From assembly GCA_964392725.1 (NCBI GenBank), contig CAYMPW010000001.1:56116-120115 (forward strand): 64,000 nucleotides of DNA, given 5' to 3'. The translations under genes and the position numbers were made by a program. Shown one piece after another: positions 51,040 through 59,308 of the stretch; the stretch's first letter is position 1, and every line of letters begins with the position of its first letter. The notes below the pieces were generated by a model that saw only the letters and a list, made by a program, of their open reading frames with translations, was not told the DNA's origin and did no database searches. This stretch comes from CAYMPW01 sp964392725. Lineage in GTDB: Archaea; Thermoplasmatota; Thermoplasmata; Methanomassiliicoccales; Methanomethylophilaceae.

Positions 51040-52370
51040 AAGGTGTTGTGATAGCAGGAAGCGGCAGTGGCGCCGGAAAGACTTCGATTACCACAGGTCT
51101 TCTTTCCAAGTTATCACGTTCAATGAAAGTTCAGGCATTCAAAACAGGTCCTGATTTTATTGATCCAATGTATCATACTTTGGCAACCGGCAGAAGTGCG
51201 GGAAATTTAGATTCATTTTTGATGGATAAAGACCGTATACGCAATCTTGTGGGCTTTGCATCCAAAGATGCCGACTTGTGCATCGTAGAAGGCGTAAGAG
51301 GTCTTTACGAAGGTCTCTCGGGAACATCCGACGAATGTTCTACCGCCGAATTGGCAAAGACACTCGGTTTCCCCGTAATTATGGTAATCAATGCACGTTC
51401 GCTTACGAGAAGTGCGGCAGCCGTAGTCAACGGATTCAAATCATTTGATCCCGAAGTAAACATTGCGGGAGTGATTCTCAACAATGTTTCCGGATCTCAG
51501 CACGAAGGCAAGCTTAGAGAGGCTTTTGAAAAGTATACTGATGTGGAGATTGTCGGTTGTGTTCGTCGCGACATGGAAAATACAATCGGAGAACGCCACA
51601 TGGGGTTGGTAACCACAGATGGAATATCAAAAGAAAATATTTCATTCCTTGAAGAAATGGTTTCGGATTTGGATTCAAACAGAATAATGGATATCTGCGA
51701 GACTTCCGGCGATTGTCATCTTCCAACATCCTCTCCATATACGGAAAGAAAATCCGGAATGCGTGTTGCAATTCCTATGGATGATGCTTACTGTTTTTAT
51801 TATCATGAAAATATAGAATGCATGAAAGCTTCGGGAATGGATGTTAAATTTTTCAGTCCGATCAGAGGCGAATCTCTGCCCGATGCTGATTTCTATTATC
51901 TCGGCGGAGGATATCCCGATCTTCACACCAAAGAAATTTCCGAAAATAAAGATTTCATTGAAGGTTTGGCTAATGCATCATTGGAGAATAAACCAGTTAT
52001 CGGAGAGTGCGGAGGTCTAATGACGCTTTGCAACAAAATGACGGGAAAAGATGGTGCGGAGTATGATATGGCCGGAGTTTTCGATGCCGAAGCATATCCG
52101 TCGGGACGTCACGGTCCAAAATATGTTATCGCGGATTCTACAAAAGAGAATCCGTTATTCCCACAGATGGAAGTTCGCGGACACGAATTCCACTATTCGG
52201 AAATCAAAGTTCATGGAACTCCGGTATTCGGATATGAAATAATTCGCGGAGCCGGAATCACAGATAAAAAAGACGGCCTTGTAAAAAGAAACACTCTCGG
52301 TTCATACATGCATCAGCACGCACTTTCTACAGATGACTGGCTCTCCGGAATAATCTCATCCGTGGAGTGA
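51036..52370 (+). CDS. cfbB: Ni-sirohydrochlorin a,c-diamide synthase
   Basis: A 444-aa amidotransferase related to CbiA. The N-terminal ATPase domain begins GSGSGAGKTSITTGLLSKL. Residues 250-444 are a glutaminase (GATase) domain with YYLGGGYPDLH near 290 and the nucleophile Cys in IGECGGLMTLCNKM near 328. The His in HGPKYV and the C-terminal SYMHQHA segment complete the site. It amidates the a and c acetates of Ni-sirohydrochlorin using glutamine and ATP. The cfb context distinguishes it from cobyrinate synthase. Confidence 0.92.
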   Translation: MKGVVIAGSGSGAGKTSITTGLLSKLSRSMKVQAFKTGPDFIDPMYHTLATGRSAGNLDSFLMDKDRIRNLVGFASKDADLCIVEGVRGLYEGLSGTSDECSTAELAKTLGFPVIMVINARSLTRSAAAVVNGFKSFDPEVNIAGVILNNVSGSQHEGKLREAFEKYTDVEIVGCVRRDMENTIGERHMGLVTTDGISKENISFLEEMVSDLDSNRIMDICETSGDCHLPTSSPYTERKSGMRVAIPMDDAYCFYYHENIECMKASGMDVKFFSPIRGESLPDADFYYLGGGYPDLHTKEISENKDFIEGLANASLENKPVIGECGGLMTLCNKMTGKDGAEYDMAGVFDAEAYPSGRHGPKYVIADSTKENPLFPQMEVRGHEFHYSEIKVHGTPVFGYEIIRGAGITDKKDGLVKRNTLGSYMHQHALSTDDWLSGIISSVE

Positions 52371-52374
52371 TTTT

Positions 52375-53073
52375 ATGCACTATGAAAATACCTGCACGGG
52401 TATATTTTTAAAACGTCCGAACAGGTTTATCGCAGAAGTCGAAATTGATGGTAAAGTTGAAATTTGCCATGTAAAAAACACAGGTCGTTGCAAAGAAATT
52501 TTAATCGAAGGGGTGGAAGTTGTGCTTCAACAGTTTCCGAAAGAATCCGGAAGAAAAACACTTTTCGATCTTATTGCCGTGTATAAAAATGGAAATCTAA
52601 TCAATATTGATTCTCAGGCACCCAATAAAGCGTTCGGAGAAGCAATATCCAAACTCGGAATACTCGGAGAATCTCCGTATGTAAGAGCTGAAACGGTTCA
52701 TGAAGATTCCCGGTTTGATTTTTATGCCGAAAACGGAAATAGAAAAGCATTCCTCGAAGTAAAAGGCGTTACGTTGGAAAATAATGGTGTAGCCATGTTT
52801 CCCGATGCCCCCACGGAAAGAGGACTGAAACATATACGCGGATTGATAAGATGCGTAGAAGAAGGATATGAAGCGTACGCCGTTCTGATTATTCAAATGA
52901 AAGGAATTCATTTATTTAAACCGAATTATGAAACAGATCCGGCTTTTTCCGAAGCATTATTGGAAGCATCGAAAGCAGGAGTTCATGTTATTGCATACGA
53001 TTGCATCGTAACTCCCGATTCGATGGTTGTTGATTTGCCTGTTGATGTTGTGGTAGATAATACATTTTTGTAA
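52375..53073 (+). CDS. sfsA: SfsA family protein
   Basis: A 232-aa protein of the sugar fermentation stimulation family. It shows the N-terminal OB-like part (GIFLKRPNRFIAEVEIDGKVEICHVKNTGRCKEIL). The nuclease-like core follows: ENGNRKAFLEVKGVTLENNGVAMFPDAPTERGLKHIRGL near residues 120-160, with D-x-E-V-K spacing. Its biochemical role is unsettled; DNA binding and a nuclease fold are reported for the family. It follows cfbB by 4 nt and may be read through from the cfb operon, ending at a palindromic hairpin. Confidence 0.88.
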   Translation: MHYENTCTGIFLKRPNRFIAEVEIDGKVEICHVKNTGRCKEILIEGVEVVLQQFPKESGRKTLFDLIAVYKNGNLINIDSQAPNKAFGEAISKLGILGESPYVRAETVHEDSRFDFYAENGNRKAFLEVKGVTLENNGVAMFPDAPTERGLKHIRGLIRCVEEGYEAYAVLIIQMKGIHLFKPNYETDPAFSEALLEASKAGVHVIAYDCIVTPDSMVVDLPVDVVVDNTFL

Positions 53074-53097
53074 AATTTGGAGTTCAACTCCAAATTT
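53073..53097. terminator. Bidirectional hairpin between sfsA and the HPrK-like gene
   Basis: AAATTTGGAG (53073-53082) and CTCCAAATTT (53088-53097) pair perfectly across TTCAA, immediately after the sfsA stop and 10 nt past the convergent stop at 53107. It is suited to end transcription from both sides, though T runs are short. Confidence 0.65.
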
Positions 53098-53106
53098 AAC
53101 AGAAAT

Positions 53107-54051
53107 TCAATTTTCTATTCCGAGTACGGAACGAATCGCATCCTGTGTTTCTTCAGGAGAACGTCTTGTGTTTACAAGATGCAAAGAACATTTTTCGAAA
53201 TATCTTCTAAAGAAATCCATTCTTAATTGTTTCTTGTAATCATCTCTGATCATCTGATGCGGGTTGCAGAAATCATGCGCTTCCATGTATTCACACGCTT
53301 CATCCACCGTAAATTCGGTAATAATGTTTTCATCATTGTCATCCCTCTTAAGGAAAATTACGTGATGAACCGAAGTAAATGGAATTACCGATTCGTTTCC
53401 GGTAATCCACCTTACATTTCCTATTCCGCGTCCTTTGTTATCGAATTCAACATGTTGAACAAGAGGTTTGAATTCAGTCCAAACATCGCCTATGTCCGAA
53501 TCGATATAGCAGTTTCTTTCGGATCCCGTTGCGGTTGGCCTTCCGCATCCGAGACGTACGAAATACCAATCATCCGTTACCAAATGTGCTTTATCAGATC
53601 TCAATAAACCCCATGATTGTGTTGTTTTTCCGGTTTTTGAAGGCGCGATAAGTGTAACACCGACACCATCCAAATCCAATGCCGCACCATGAACGGAATA
53701 TATCGAATGTCCGTCTTCCAAAATATCGGATGCGACCGCAAGAGCAATACTCTTTATCCATCCGTAATAGTCGAAATTAATCAGGAACATTGTACGGGAC
53801 ATGCGGTCATACAAAACTTCCATTTCTTTTCCTTCTTCAACAACGGATACAATGCGACCATGAGATCTGATGTTGCTAGACATGGAATAGAAGTTTTCCC
53901 TCCACATGTCGATATGGGTTTTGTTTTCAGTGTACAGCTTGATACAAACTCCGGCAATATCCGCTTTGGACTGATAAAGAATTCTATCTGAATATTTCTC
54001 ACGAAGTTCAGATGCTTTTCCGGTATCGATTTGTTTGACTGTATAACCCAT
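53107..54051 (-). CDS. HPr-kinase/PEPCK-like P-loop protein
   Basis: A 314-aa protein. The P-loop region VHGAALDLDGVGVTLIAPSKTGKTTQSW near residues 122-150 and HLVTDDWYFVRL near 160 correspond to Walker A and the catalytic Asp region of HPr kinase/phosphorylase. The N-terminal 110 residues are not recognised. No PTS protein (HPr) is in the window, and methanogens normally lack PTS sugar uptake, so its target is unknown. A minus-strand TATA box (ATTATATATT, 54071-54080) lies about 24 nt before the ATG, indicating a leaderless message. Confidence 0.65.
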   Translation of the reverse strand: MGYTVKQIDTGKASELREKYSDRILYQSKADIAGVCIKLYTENKTHIDMWRENFYSMSSNIRSHGRIVSVVEEGKEMEVLYDRMSRTMFLINFDYYGWIKSIALAVASDILEDGHSIYSVHGAALDLDGVGVTLIAPSKTGKTTQSWGLLRSDKAHLVTDDWYFVRLGCGRPTATGSERNCYIDSDIGDVWTEFKPLVQHVEFDNKGRGIGNVRWITGNESVIPFTSVHHVIFLKRDDNDENIITEFTVDEACEYMEAHDFCNPHQMIRDDYKKQLRMDFFRRYFEKCSLHLVNTRRSPEETQDAIRSVLGIEN

Positions 54052-54114
54052 GAAACCTAAACGGAATCTGAATATATAATGGGGTTGAGATTATTTGCGT
54101 AAAATGTTTGAAAA

Positions 54115-54143
54115 TACACCGGGTGCAACAGCACCCATGTGTA
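54115..54143 (-). terminator. Hairpin downstream of the Sel1/TPR gene
   Basis: GGGTGC (54121-54126) pairs with GCACCC (54131-54136) across AACA. TACAC (54115-54119) pairs with GTGTA (54139-54143) outside a small bulge. On the minus strand it is followed by TTTTC. It lies about 24 nt after the stop at 54167. Confidence 0.6.
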
Positions 54144-54166
54144 ATTATGGAATTTCCGGAATATTT

Positions 54167-54694
54167 TCAATAATCTTCGTTCCAATCGTCTTCTTTGTAA
54201 GAAGCATGAACGTACTTTTTACCTTCTTTGTATTCTTCATAATATCCATACATTTCATCCGCATATTCCTGTCCCGATATGCATCCTTTTCCGGATTCGA
54301 GTATTTCTCCCATTTCTTTGAATAAAACGTAGTGAATGGGAGATTCAAAAGTTTCATCGTTGTTGTTCATAGCATAATCGAACGATTCGAGGAATGAATC
54401 TTCGTTTTCTGGCCCCCCTTTGAGATACAAACGAGCCAAATACAGAGATCCGAGAACACAATCATAGTTTACCGCCTCGGTGTAATAATTTATGGCATCA
54501 TCGGAAGATTGGTTTCCCGCGTATCCGAATTCCGATAGTATGCCTAATCCAAGGTATGCTTTTCCACATTTTTTGTCATTCGAAATCGCTTCTTCAAAAA
54601 ATCCCAGAGATTGTTTAGGATTGTTTTCTAGGCATTCGAATCCTTTTTCACAAAGCCGCGCCGCTTCTTTCTTTTTTGCTCCAAATCCAAACAT
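54167..54694 (-). CDS. Sel1/TPR-like repeat protein
   Basis: A 175-aa soluble protein with helical repeats of Sel1/TPR type (EAARLCEKGFECLENNPKQSLGFFEEAISNDKKCGKAYLGLGILSEFGYAGNQSSDDAINYYTEAVN and GSLYLARLYLKGG). The C-terminal 60 residues are acidic and Tyr-rich. It is a smaller relative in style of the protein at 17667-19472. Partner unknown. Confidence 0.65.
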   Translation of the reverse strand: MFGFGAKKKEAARLCEKGFECLENNPKQSLGFFEEAISNDKKCGKAYLGLGILSEFGYAGNQSSDDAINYYTEAVNYDCVLGSLYLARLYLKGGPENEDSFLESFDYAMNNNDETFESPIHYVLFKEMGEILESGKGCISGQEYADEMYGYYEEYKEGKKYVHASYKEDDWNEDY

Positions 54695-54819
54695 GTTTTA
54701 GAATCTACTTGATGCTATAAATTGTTTTCATCAGAGGTCTTTCAATATTCACTCGATTATCTGGCTAATCCTTCCGCAGATTTTTAATAATCAAAGTCAC
54801 TATTTTGTTTAGTGATATC

Positions 54820-55371
54820 ATGAGCATTGTTGCAGTATTATCAAGTCCCCGTAAAAACGGTAACACTTCTACGGTTGTTGGAATGTTGGTAGAAGAACTC
54901 CGCGCATCCGGAAAGACAGTTGATGTTTTCGATCTCAACGAATTGAAAGACATGAACGGATGTCATGCATGCAAGAGCTGCAAAACAACAAGCAAATGCG
55001 CAGTAAATGACGATATCCAGCCTATTCTCGAAGCAATAAGAAATGCAGAAGGTTTGATCCTTGCAACTCCCTGTTATTTCGGAGAGAGATCCGGTCAGAT
55101 GAAAATTCTTAACGACAGATTCTATAGTTTCCTCGGTGCTGATTTCAAACCAAATATAGAAATGGGAAAGAAACTCAGCGTTATCGCATCATGCGGTGCC
55201 GGTATCGAAGGTGCAAAACACATGGTTGGCAGAATCGAAAACACACTTGTCAACATGATCGGTTTTGTTAATGTTGGTGGAATTCTTGTAACAAACGCAG
55301 AAGATCCTACCACAGCATCTAACGATTCAACAATACCTGCAAAGGTAAAAGAAATTGCTAAGCAGTTCTGA
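54820..55371 (+). CDS. Iron-sulfur flavoprotein / NADPH-dependent FMN reductase-like
   Basis: A 183-aa flavodoxin-fold protein. The FMN-phosphate loop is SSPRKNGNTSTVVGML at residue 8. The compact cysteine motif CHACKSCKTTSKC near residues 49-61 matches the cluster site of archaeal iron-sulfur flavoproteins (Isf), and TPCYFGERSGQMKILNDRF binds the flavin. It may reduce oxygen, peroxide or other oxidants using ferredoxin. The ATG at 54820 is preferred to a TTG at 54805; a TTTTTAATAA box lies about 34 nt upstream. Confidence 0.82.
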   Translation: MSIVAVLSSPRKNGNTSTVVGMLVEELRASGKTVDVFDLNELKDMNGCHACKSCKTTSKCAVNDDIQPILEAIRNAEGLILATPCYFGERSGQMKILNDRFYSFLGADFKPNIEMGKKLSVIASCGAGIEGAKHMVGRIENTLVNMIGFVNVGGILVTNAEDPTTASNDSTIPAKVKEIAKQF

Positions 55372-55381
55372 TGGGCTAGAT

Positions 55382-55660
55382 ATGCTACAATCTCATCTGA
55401 TCTTCTTGATTGTGTATTTTGCACTTAATCTAATTGCATTTCTGATGTTTGTAATCGATAAAAAGAAAGCTGTCAAAGAGAAATGGCGCATTTCTGAAAA
55501 ATCTTTGATTATAATATCTTTCTTTGGACCATTCGGAGCAACCATCGGAATGCTTTGGGTAAGACACAAAACAAGAAAAATAAAATTCAAATTAGTGTAT
55601 CTTTTTGCAATTATTCATTTGACTCTGTGGATATATGCATTAATAAAATACCTGGGTTAA
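55382..55660 (+). CDS. DUF1294 membrane protein
   Basis: A 92-aa membrane protein with three helices. The DUF1294 signature is visible: FALNLIAFLMFVIDKKKAVKEKWRISEKSLIIISFFGPFGATIGMLWVRHKTRKIKFK. Function unknown. I start at the ATG 10 nt after the flavoprotein stop; an upstream in-frame start at 55355 would overlap that gene by 17 bp. The 3' end overlaps convergent taw1 by 4 bp. Confidence 0.8.
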   Translation: MLQSHLIFLIVYFALNLIAFLMFVIDKKKAVKEKWRISEKSLIIISFFGPFGATIGMLWVRHKTRKIKFKLVYLFAIIHLTLWIYALIKYLG

Positions 55661-56598
55661 TCGAGTCCGTGAACTTTACGGACATCGGTTTCCATTCCGG
55701 GAGTACCAATCAATGCAACGCGACTGTCTGCACGTTGTTTTATAACTTCCATGCCCATAATTTTAGAAAGATCTTCAGAGAATGATAAAATCTCATCAAA
55801 CGAGGGCATATTGTCTATAGACAATCTCATACGTGAACCTCCGACAAAAACGTATCCCTTCGGCTCTATCAAATCGGGATCTGCAATTTTATCCAACACT
55901 GAATATTTTTCAGGCGTAGACATATTCAATCCTTTTACAAGCGTGTGTCTGATAACGGTACGCGTATCAAGTGAAGGAAACATCTCCAATGTGCGCATGA
56001 GTCTTTGCCAACCATCTTTAATTTTAGGTCTGCAGACTTGTCTGTACATCTGTTCATCCGTTGCGGCAACAGTGACATAAATTTGTCTGGGCAATACATC
56101 AAGAGCTTCCAACTGTTCGGGATATGTACCATTTGTGACAAGGAAAGTAGTCATATTTCTGGAATGACATTCTTTAAGAAAATCTGAAAGATAAGGGTAA
56201 GTTATAGGTTCTCCGGCGAGTGAGATCGCGACTTGATTTGGATTGCATGCTTCTTCATACATCTCGCGAGGACATCTGGAATCCCCTTTGAATCCGGTAA
56301 TCAGTTTTCTTTGATGTTCGATAAGTGCATCAAGCATTTCTTTAGGTTCTGCCCAGTCATTTACTTCGAAATCATTTTCCTGAACTCTCCAGCAAAACTG
56401 ACACATATGGTCACATTCGTTTATGGCAGGAGTCATCTGAAGACATCTGTGACTCTGAATGCCGTAGAAATCGTGTTTATAGCATGCGCGACCGCGAATC
56501 ATACTCTCTTTCATCCAATGACATAACTTTACAGCCGAGTGGTCTTTATAGAGCCTGTATTGCTGTTTAATAAGTAATTCGCGGTAGTCTTCATCCAT
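55657..56598 (-). CDS. taw1: 4-demethylwyosine synthase (TYW1 homolog)
   Basis: A 313-aa radical SAM enzyme that condenses pyruvate with N1-methylguanosine-37 of tRNA-Phe to form the tricyclic wyosine base. The SAM-cluster motif is CDHMCQFCWR near residue 62 (CX3CX2C). A further conserved Cys-bearing stretch lies before it (CYKHDFYGIQSHRCLQM), as in archaeal Taw1, which carries a second cluster. SLAGEPITYPYL near 125 is also typical. The ATG at 56598 is chosen; a GTG at 56607 directly after the rfcL stop would add three residues. Confidence 0.92.
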   Translation of the reverse strand: MDEDYRELLIKQQYRLYKDHSAVKLCHWMKESMIRGRACYKHDFYGIQSHRCLQMTPAINECDHMCQFCWRVQENDFEVNDWAEPKEMLDALIEHQRKLITGFKGDSRCPREMYEEACNPNQVAISLAGEPITYPYLSDFLKECHSRNMTTFLVTNGTYPEQLEALDVLPRQIYVTVAATDEQMYRQVCRPKIKDGWQRLMRTLEMFPSLDTRTVIRHTLVKGLNMSTPEKYSVLDKIADPDLIEPKGYVFVGGSRMRLSIDNMPSFDEILSFSEDLSKIMGMEVIKQRADSRVALIGTPGMETDVRKVHGLD

Positions 56599-56607
56599 AT
56601 ATATCAC

Positions 56608-58026
56608 TCAGAAATCGAATAAGTTTTTTTGTGCTTTCGGAGGCGGTACTGGTTTTGTATCCACTACCGGTTCAGGTTCAGCAGGTTTTTCTTCAACAAT
56701 AACCTCGGCCTTCTTTTTCGAACGTGTACTTTTATCTCCGAATATTTCTTTTACAGCAGGAGAATCCACGCTGTCATCGAGAAGCATTGCAAGTTCATCC
56801 TCTATTAGCATTGCATCTTTAACGAGAGATTCTCTTAATTCTGCATCGTTTTTAATCATTATTTTCAATGATGGTAAAACATCATTTGATACACGGAATG
56901 TGGAAGTGTGTAAAAGAACGGCGAGTTTGAAACAAATCTCTTTTTTCAGTGCCCTAACGCCTTTGCTACGGGACATTTTCATGAGATATGTCGGGAATTT
57001 TATTCTTTCATGAGATGTGTTTTTGGAACGTTTTGCTGTTGCAACGCCCATTGTCATCATATCTCCCGCGTATGACCAAAATCCATAGTATTGACGTCTG
57101 TGAACTCTTCCCAAGAAAATATCGGCTCTTGATAATTTTTCATATCCACGAACCAAATCTCCATGATCTGTATATTCCGATGGAAGATTTTCATCAATCC
57201 AAAGAAGAACTTGATCTGGTGTTTCATCGATTTTTTTCATCAGTTGTCTTGCGGCAGATGCATCTCCTCCGCGGAATACAGCATTCATAAGATCATATAA
57301 ACTCTTTTGAATAACACGTTCTGACATGCTGGAAAGATCTTCTGAAGTTACCACTTTTTTACCCATGGAAACAGATTCAAAATCGCGAACTGCCGCGCGA
57401 AGATCTCCGTTGGCATTTTCAGATATTTTCTTAAGAGCCACATCTCCGATTTCAATGTCTTCTTCGTTAGCAATCTTTTTCAAAACTTTTGCTATTGTGG
57501 AAGCAACCGGCTTTTTGAATGTAACTTGAATAGTTCCTGTTTTAATCGTTGAACTTTTTCTGCTAAGAGCATAGAAATCATTTACAATCAAAATAACGGG
57601 TTGTTTAGTTTCTTTGATTAATTCTGAAATTACGGGCAATGCTCCTTTATCTTCGCGACCAAACAGATTGTCGGCTTCATCGAGAACGATTAATTTTTTT
57701 CTACCTTCTGAAGCTTTAAGATACTCGCCCGTATCGCTGAATGTATCCGATGAAGCACCTCTGAGAGCAACGGCTCTTATGGCATCGCCGGTTCTTTGAT
57801 CCGACGCGTTCATTTCAACAATTCCCCAACCCATATCATTGGCCAAAGCTTCCGCAGCCGTTGTTTTACCAATTCCGGGCGGACCCATCAATACAAGGGC
57901 TTTTTTCTGGGGTTTTCCGTTTTCCCAGGATTTTGCCCAGGACATGATTGTCTCTAAAGCGGAAGGATTACCAAAAATATCCTTAATGGATTGTGGTCTA
58001 TATTTTTCCGTCCAGTCCTGAGACAT
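56608..58026 (-). CDS. rfcL: Replication factor C large subunit
   Basis: A 472-aa clamp-loader ATPase that opens PCNA onto DNA. Walker A GPPGIGKTTAAEALA is near residue 48 and Walker B LIVLDEADNLFG near 115; sensor-1 and the RFC-box regions follow. The last residues (QKNLFDF) form a PCNA-interacting PIP box. A basic/Glu-Pro linker (VIVEEKPAEPEPVVDTKP) joins it to the body. The small subunit is not in this window. It is upstream of taw1 in one transcription unit. Confidence 0.94.
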   Translation of the reverse strand: MSQDWTEKYRPQSIKDIFGNPSALETIMSWAKSWENGKPQKKALVLMGPPGIGKTTAAEALANDMGWGIVEMNASDQRTGDAIRAVALRGASSDTFSDTGEYLKASEGRKKLIVLDEADNLFGREDKGALPVISELIKETKQPVILIVNDFYALSRKSSTIKTGTIQVTFKKPVASTIAKVLKKIANEEDIEIGDVALKKISENANGDLRAAVRDFESVSMGKKVVTSEDLSSMSERVIQKSLYDLMNAVFRGGDASAARQLMKKIDETPDQVLLWIDENLPSEYTDHGDLVRGYEKLSRADIFLGRVHRRQYYGFWSYAGDMMTMGVATAKRSKNTSHERIKFPTYLMKMSRSKGVRALKKEICFKLAVLLHTSTFRVSNDVLPSLKIMIKNDAELRESLVKDAMLIEDELAMLLDDSVDSPAVKEIFGDKSTRSKKKAEVIVEEKPAEPEPVVDTKPVPPPKAQKNLFDF

Positions 58027-58052
58027 AAAAGTACGTATCCCTTAAAAAGATA

Positions 58053-58502
58053 TTATTGTTTCTGGACTGGTTGGAAGCAAAGACGGAAAATATCCAACAT
58101 TTGATAGAGAAATACACCCATTGTGAGGAATAAGTATACCATTTCCATGTTTCCTGTAAGTATCTCGGGCATTCCAAATCTAATTATGAGAAATACGGCT
58201 GTAGCTGCAAGGAATTTAGCAGCTTTTGCATATTCTTTGAGAAGAAGATGGCCAATTCCAAATACATCTACAAAACCAAGAAACAATGAAACAAAGATGA
58301 TCAAAGTAGAATTTTTTCTAGGCTGGATCGTCATAGACATTCCAGGGTAGGGGGGATATGTGCCACAACTACCGTTGGAAGAACATGAATTCGAAATATT
58401 ATCCTCCAGAACAATTGCTTTGGATCCATCACATCCGCATTTGTAACAAAAGCCGGAGTCGTCTTCATATAAGTGTCCACATTCCGGGCAATATTTTGTC
58501 AA
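58053..58502 (-). CDS. Zinc-ribbon membrane protein, unknown
   Basis: A 149-aa protein. A zinc ribbon (CPECGHLYEDDSGFCYKCGC, residues 5-24) is followed by a Ser/Gly/Pro linker and three membrane helices (IIFVSLFLGFVDVFGIGHLLL, FLAATAVFLIIRF, MVYLFLTMGVFLYQML). The start is TTG, supported by GGAGGAGA 5 nt upstream and a 4-nt overlap with the ABC ATPase gene. Coupling suggests it could be the membrane partner of that ATPase, though it does not resemble an ABC permease. Confidence 0.6.
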   Translation of the reverse strand: MTKYCPECGHLYEDDSGFCYKCGCDGSKAIVLEDNISNSCSSNGSCGTYPPYPGMSMTIQPRKNSTLIIFVSLFLGFVDVFGIGHLLLKEYAKAAKFLAATAVFLIIRFGMPEILTGNMEMVYLFLTMGVFLYQMLDIFRLCFQPVQKQ

Positions 58503-59299
58503 TTTATCTCCTCCAATAGTCTTAGACTATACGACCCATTAGTCTTTTCAACATTAATAGTTTTGTTAAAAAGAATTGATATTTTTTCAGATGTTAAAAG
58601 GTCTTCTTTAGTACCATCCGCAAAGATTTTTCCATCTTTTATCATGATTACACGATGCATGCATTCGGGTATATCTTCCAAATCATGAGTTACGAGAATG
58701 AGACCGACACCGGTACTTGCAAGCATATCAAACATTTTACGGAATTTAGAGCGCATGACAACATCCAATCCGGTCATTGGTTCATCCATTAGTAAAACCT
58801 CTGGATTCCTTGTTAAAGCCCTGGCAATCAAGACTCTTCTGGACTCTCCCAATGAAATTGAATCATAATTTTTGTCCAGAAGATCTTCGATACCCAGTAA
58901 TGTTGCTAAACATTTTGCGTTTTCAATCATTTCATCAGTTACGATACAATTTTTGTATACGCCTGCTGTACCAAAATATCCGGATAAAATTACTTCAAGA
59001 ATTTTTGTAGAATCTTCAAAGATGTATTGAATATCCATCGTAATTATTCCGATTTTTGAACGCAATTCTGAAATTGCAATAACATTTTTATCAAATATTT
59101 TGGAAACGGTTTCTAATTTTTCATCATAATAAGGATGAACAGTGCCTTGCAAAATTTTAACAAGAGTTGTTTTACCAGATCCGTTTGCTCCGATTATCGC
59201 AACGGATTCTCCTTTTTCAATTATTAAATCTATCGAATCAAGAATCTTCTCTCCGTTTTTTATTACGGATACATGTTCCAGTTCCAAGATATTTGTCAT
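58499..59299 (-). CDS. ABC transporter ATP-binding protein
   Basis: A 266-aa ATPase. Walker A GANGSGKTTLVKIL at residue 36, signature SLGESRRVLIARAL near 148, Walker B VLLMDEPMTGLD near 169 and H-loop VTHDLEDIP near 201. Closest in style to ModF/YlmA-type ATPases that stand without a permease. No substrate-binding protein or classical permease is adjacent; only the small zinc-ribbon membrane protein follows. Substrate unknown. Confidence 0.8.
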   Translation of the reverse strand: MTNILELEHVSVIKNGEKILDSIDLIIEKGESVAIIGANGSGKTTLVKILQGTVHPYYDEKLETVSKIFDKNVIAISELRSKIGIITMDIQYIFEDSTKILEVILSGYFGTAGVYKNCIVTDEMIENAKCLATLLGIEDLLDKNYDSISLGESRRVLIARALTRNPEVLLMDEPMTGLDVVMRSKFRKMFDMLASTGVGLILVTHDLEDIPECMHRVIMIKDGKIFADGTKEDLLTSEKISILFNKTINVEKTNGSYSLRLLEEIN

Positions 59300-59308
59300 A
59301 TTGCACCT

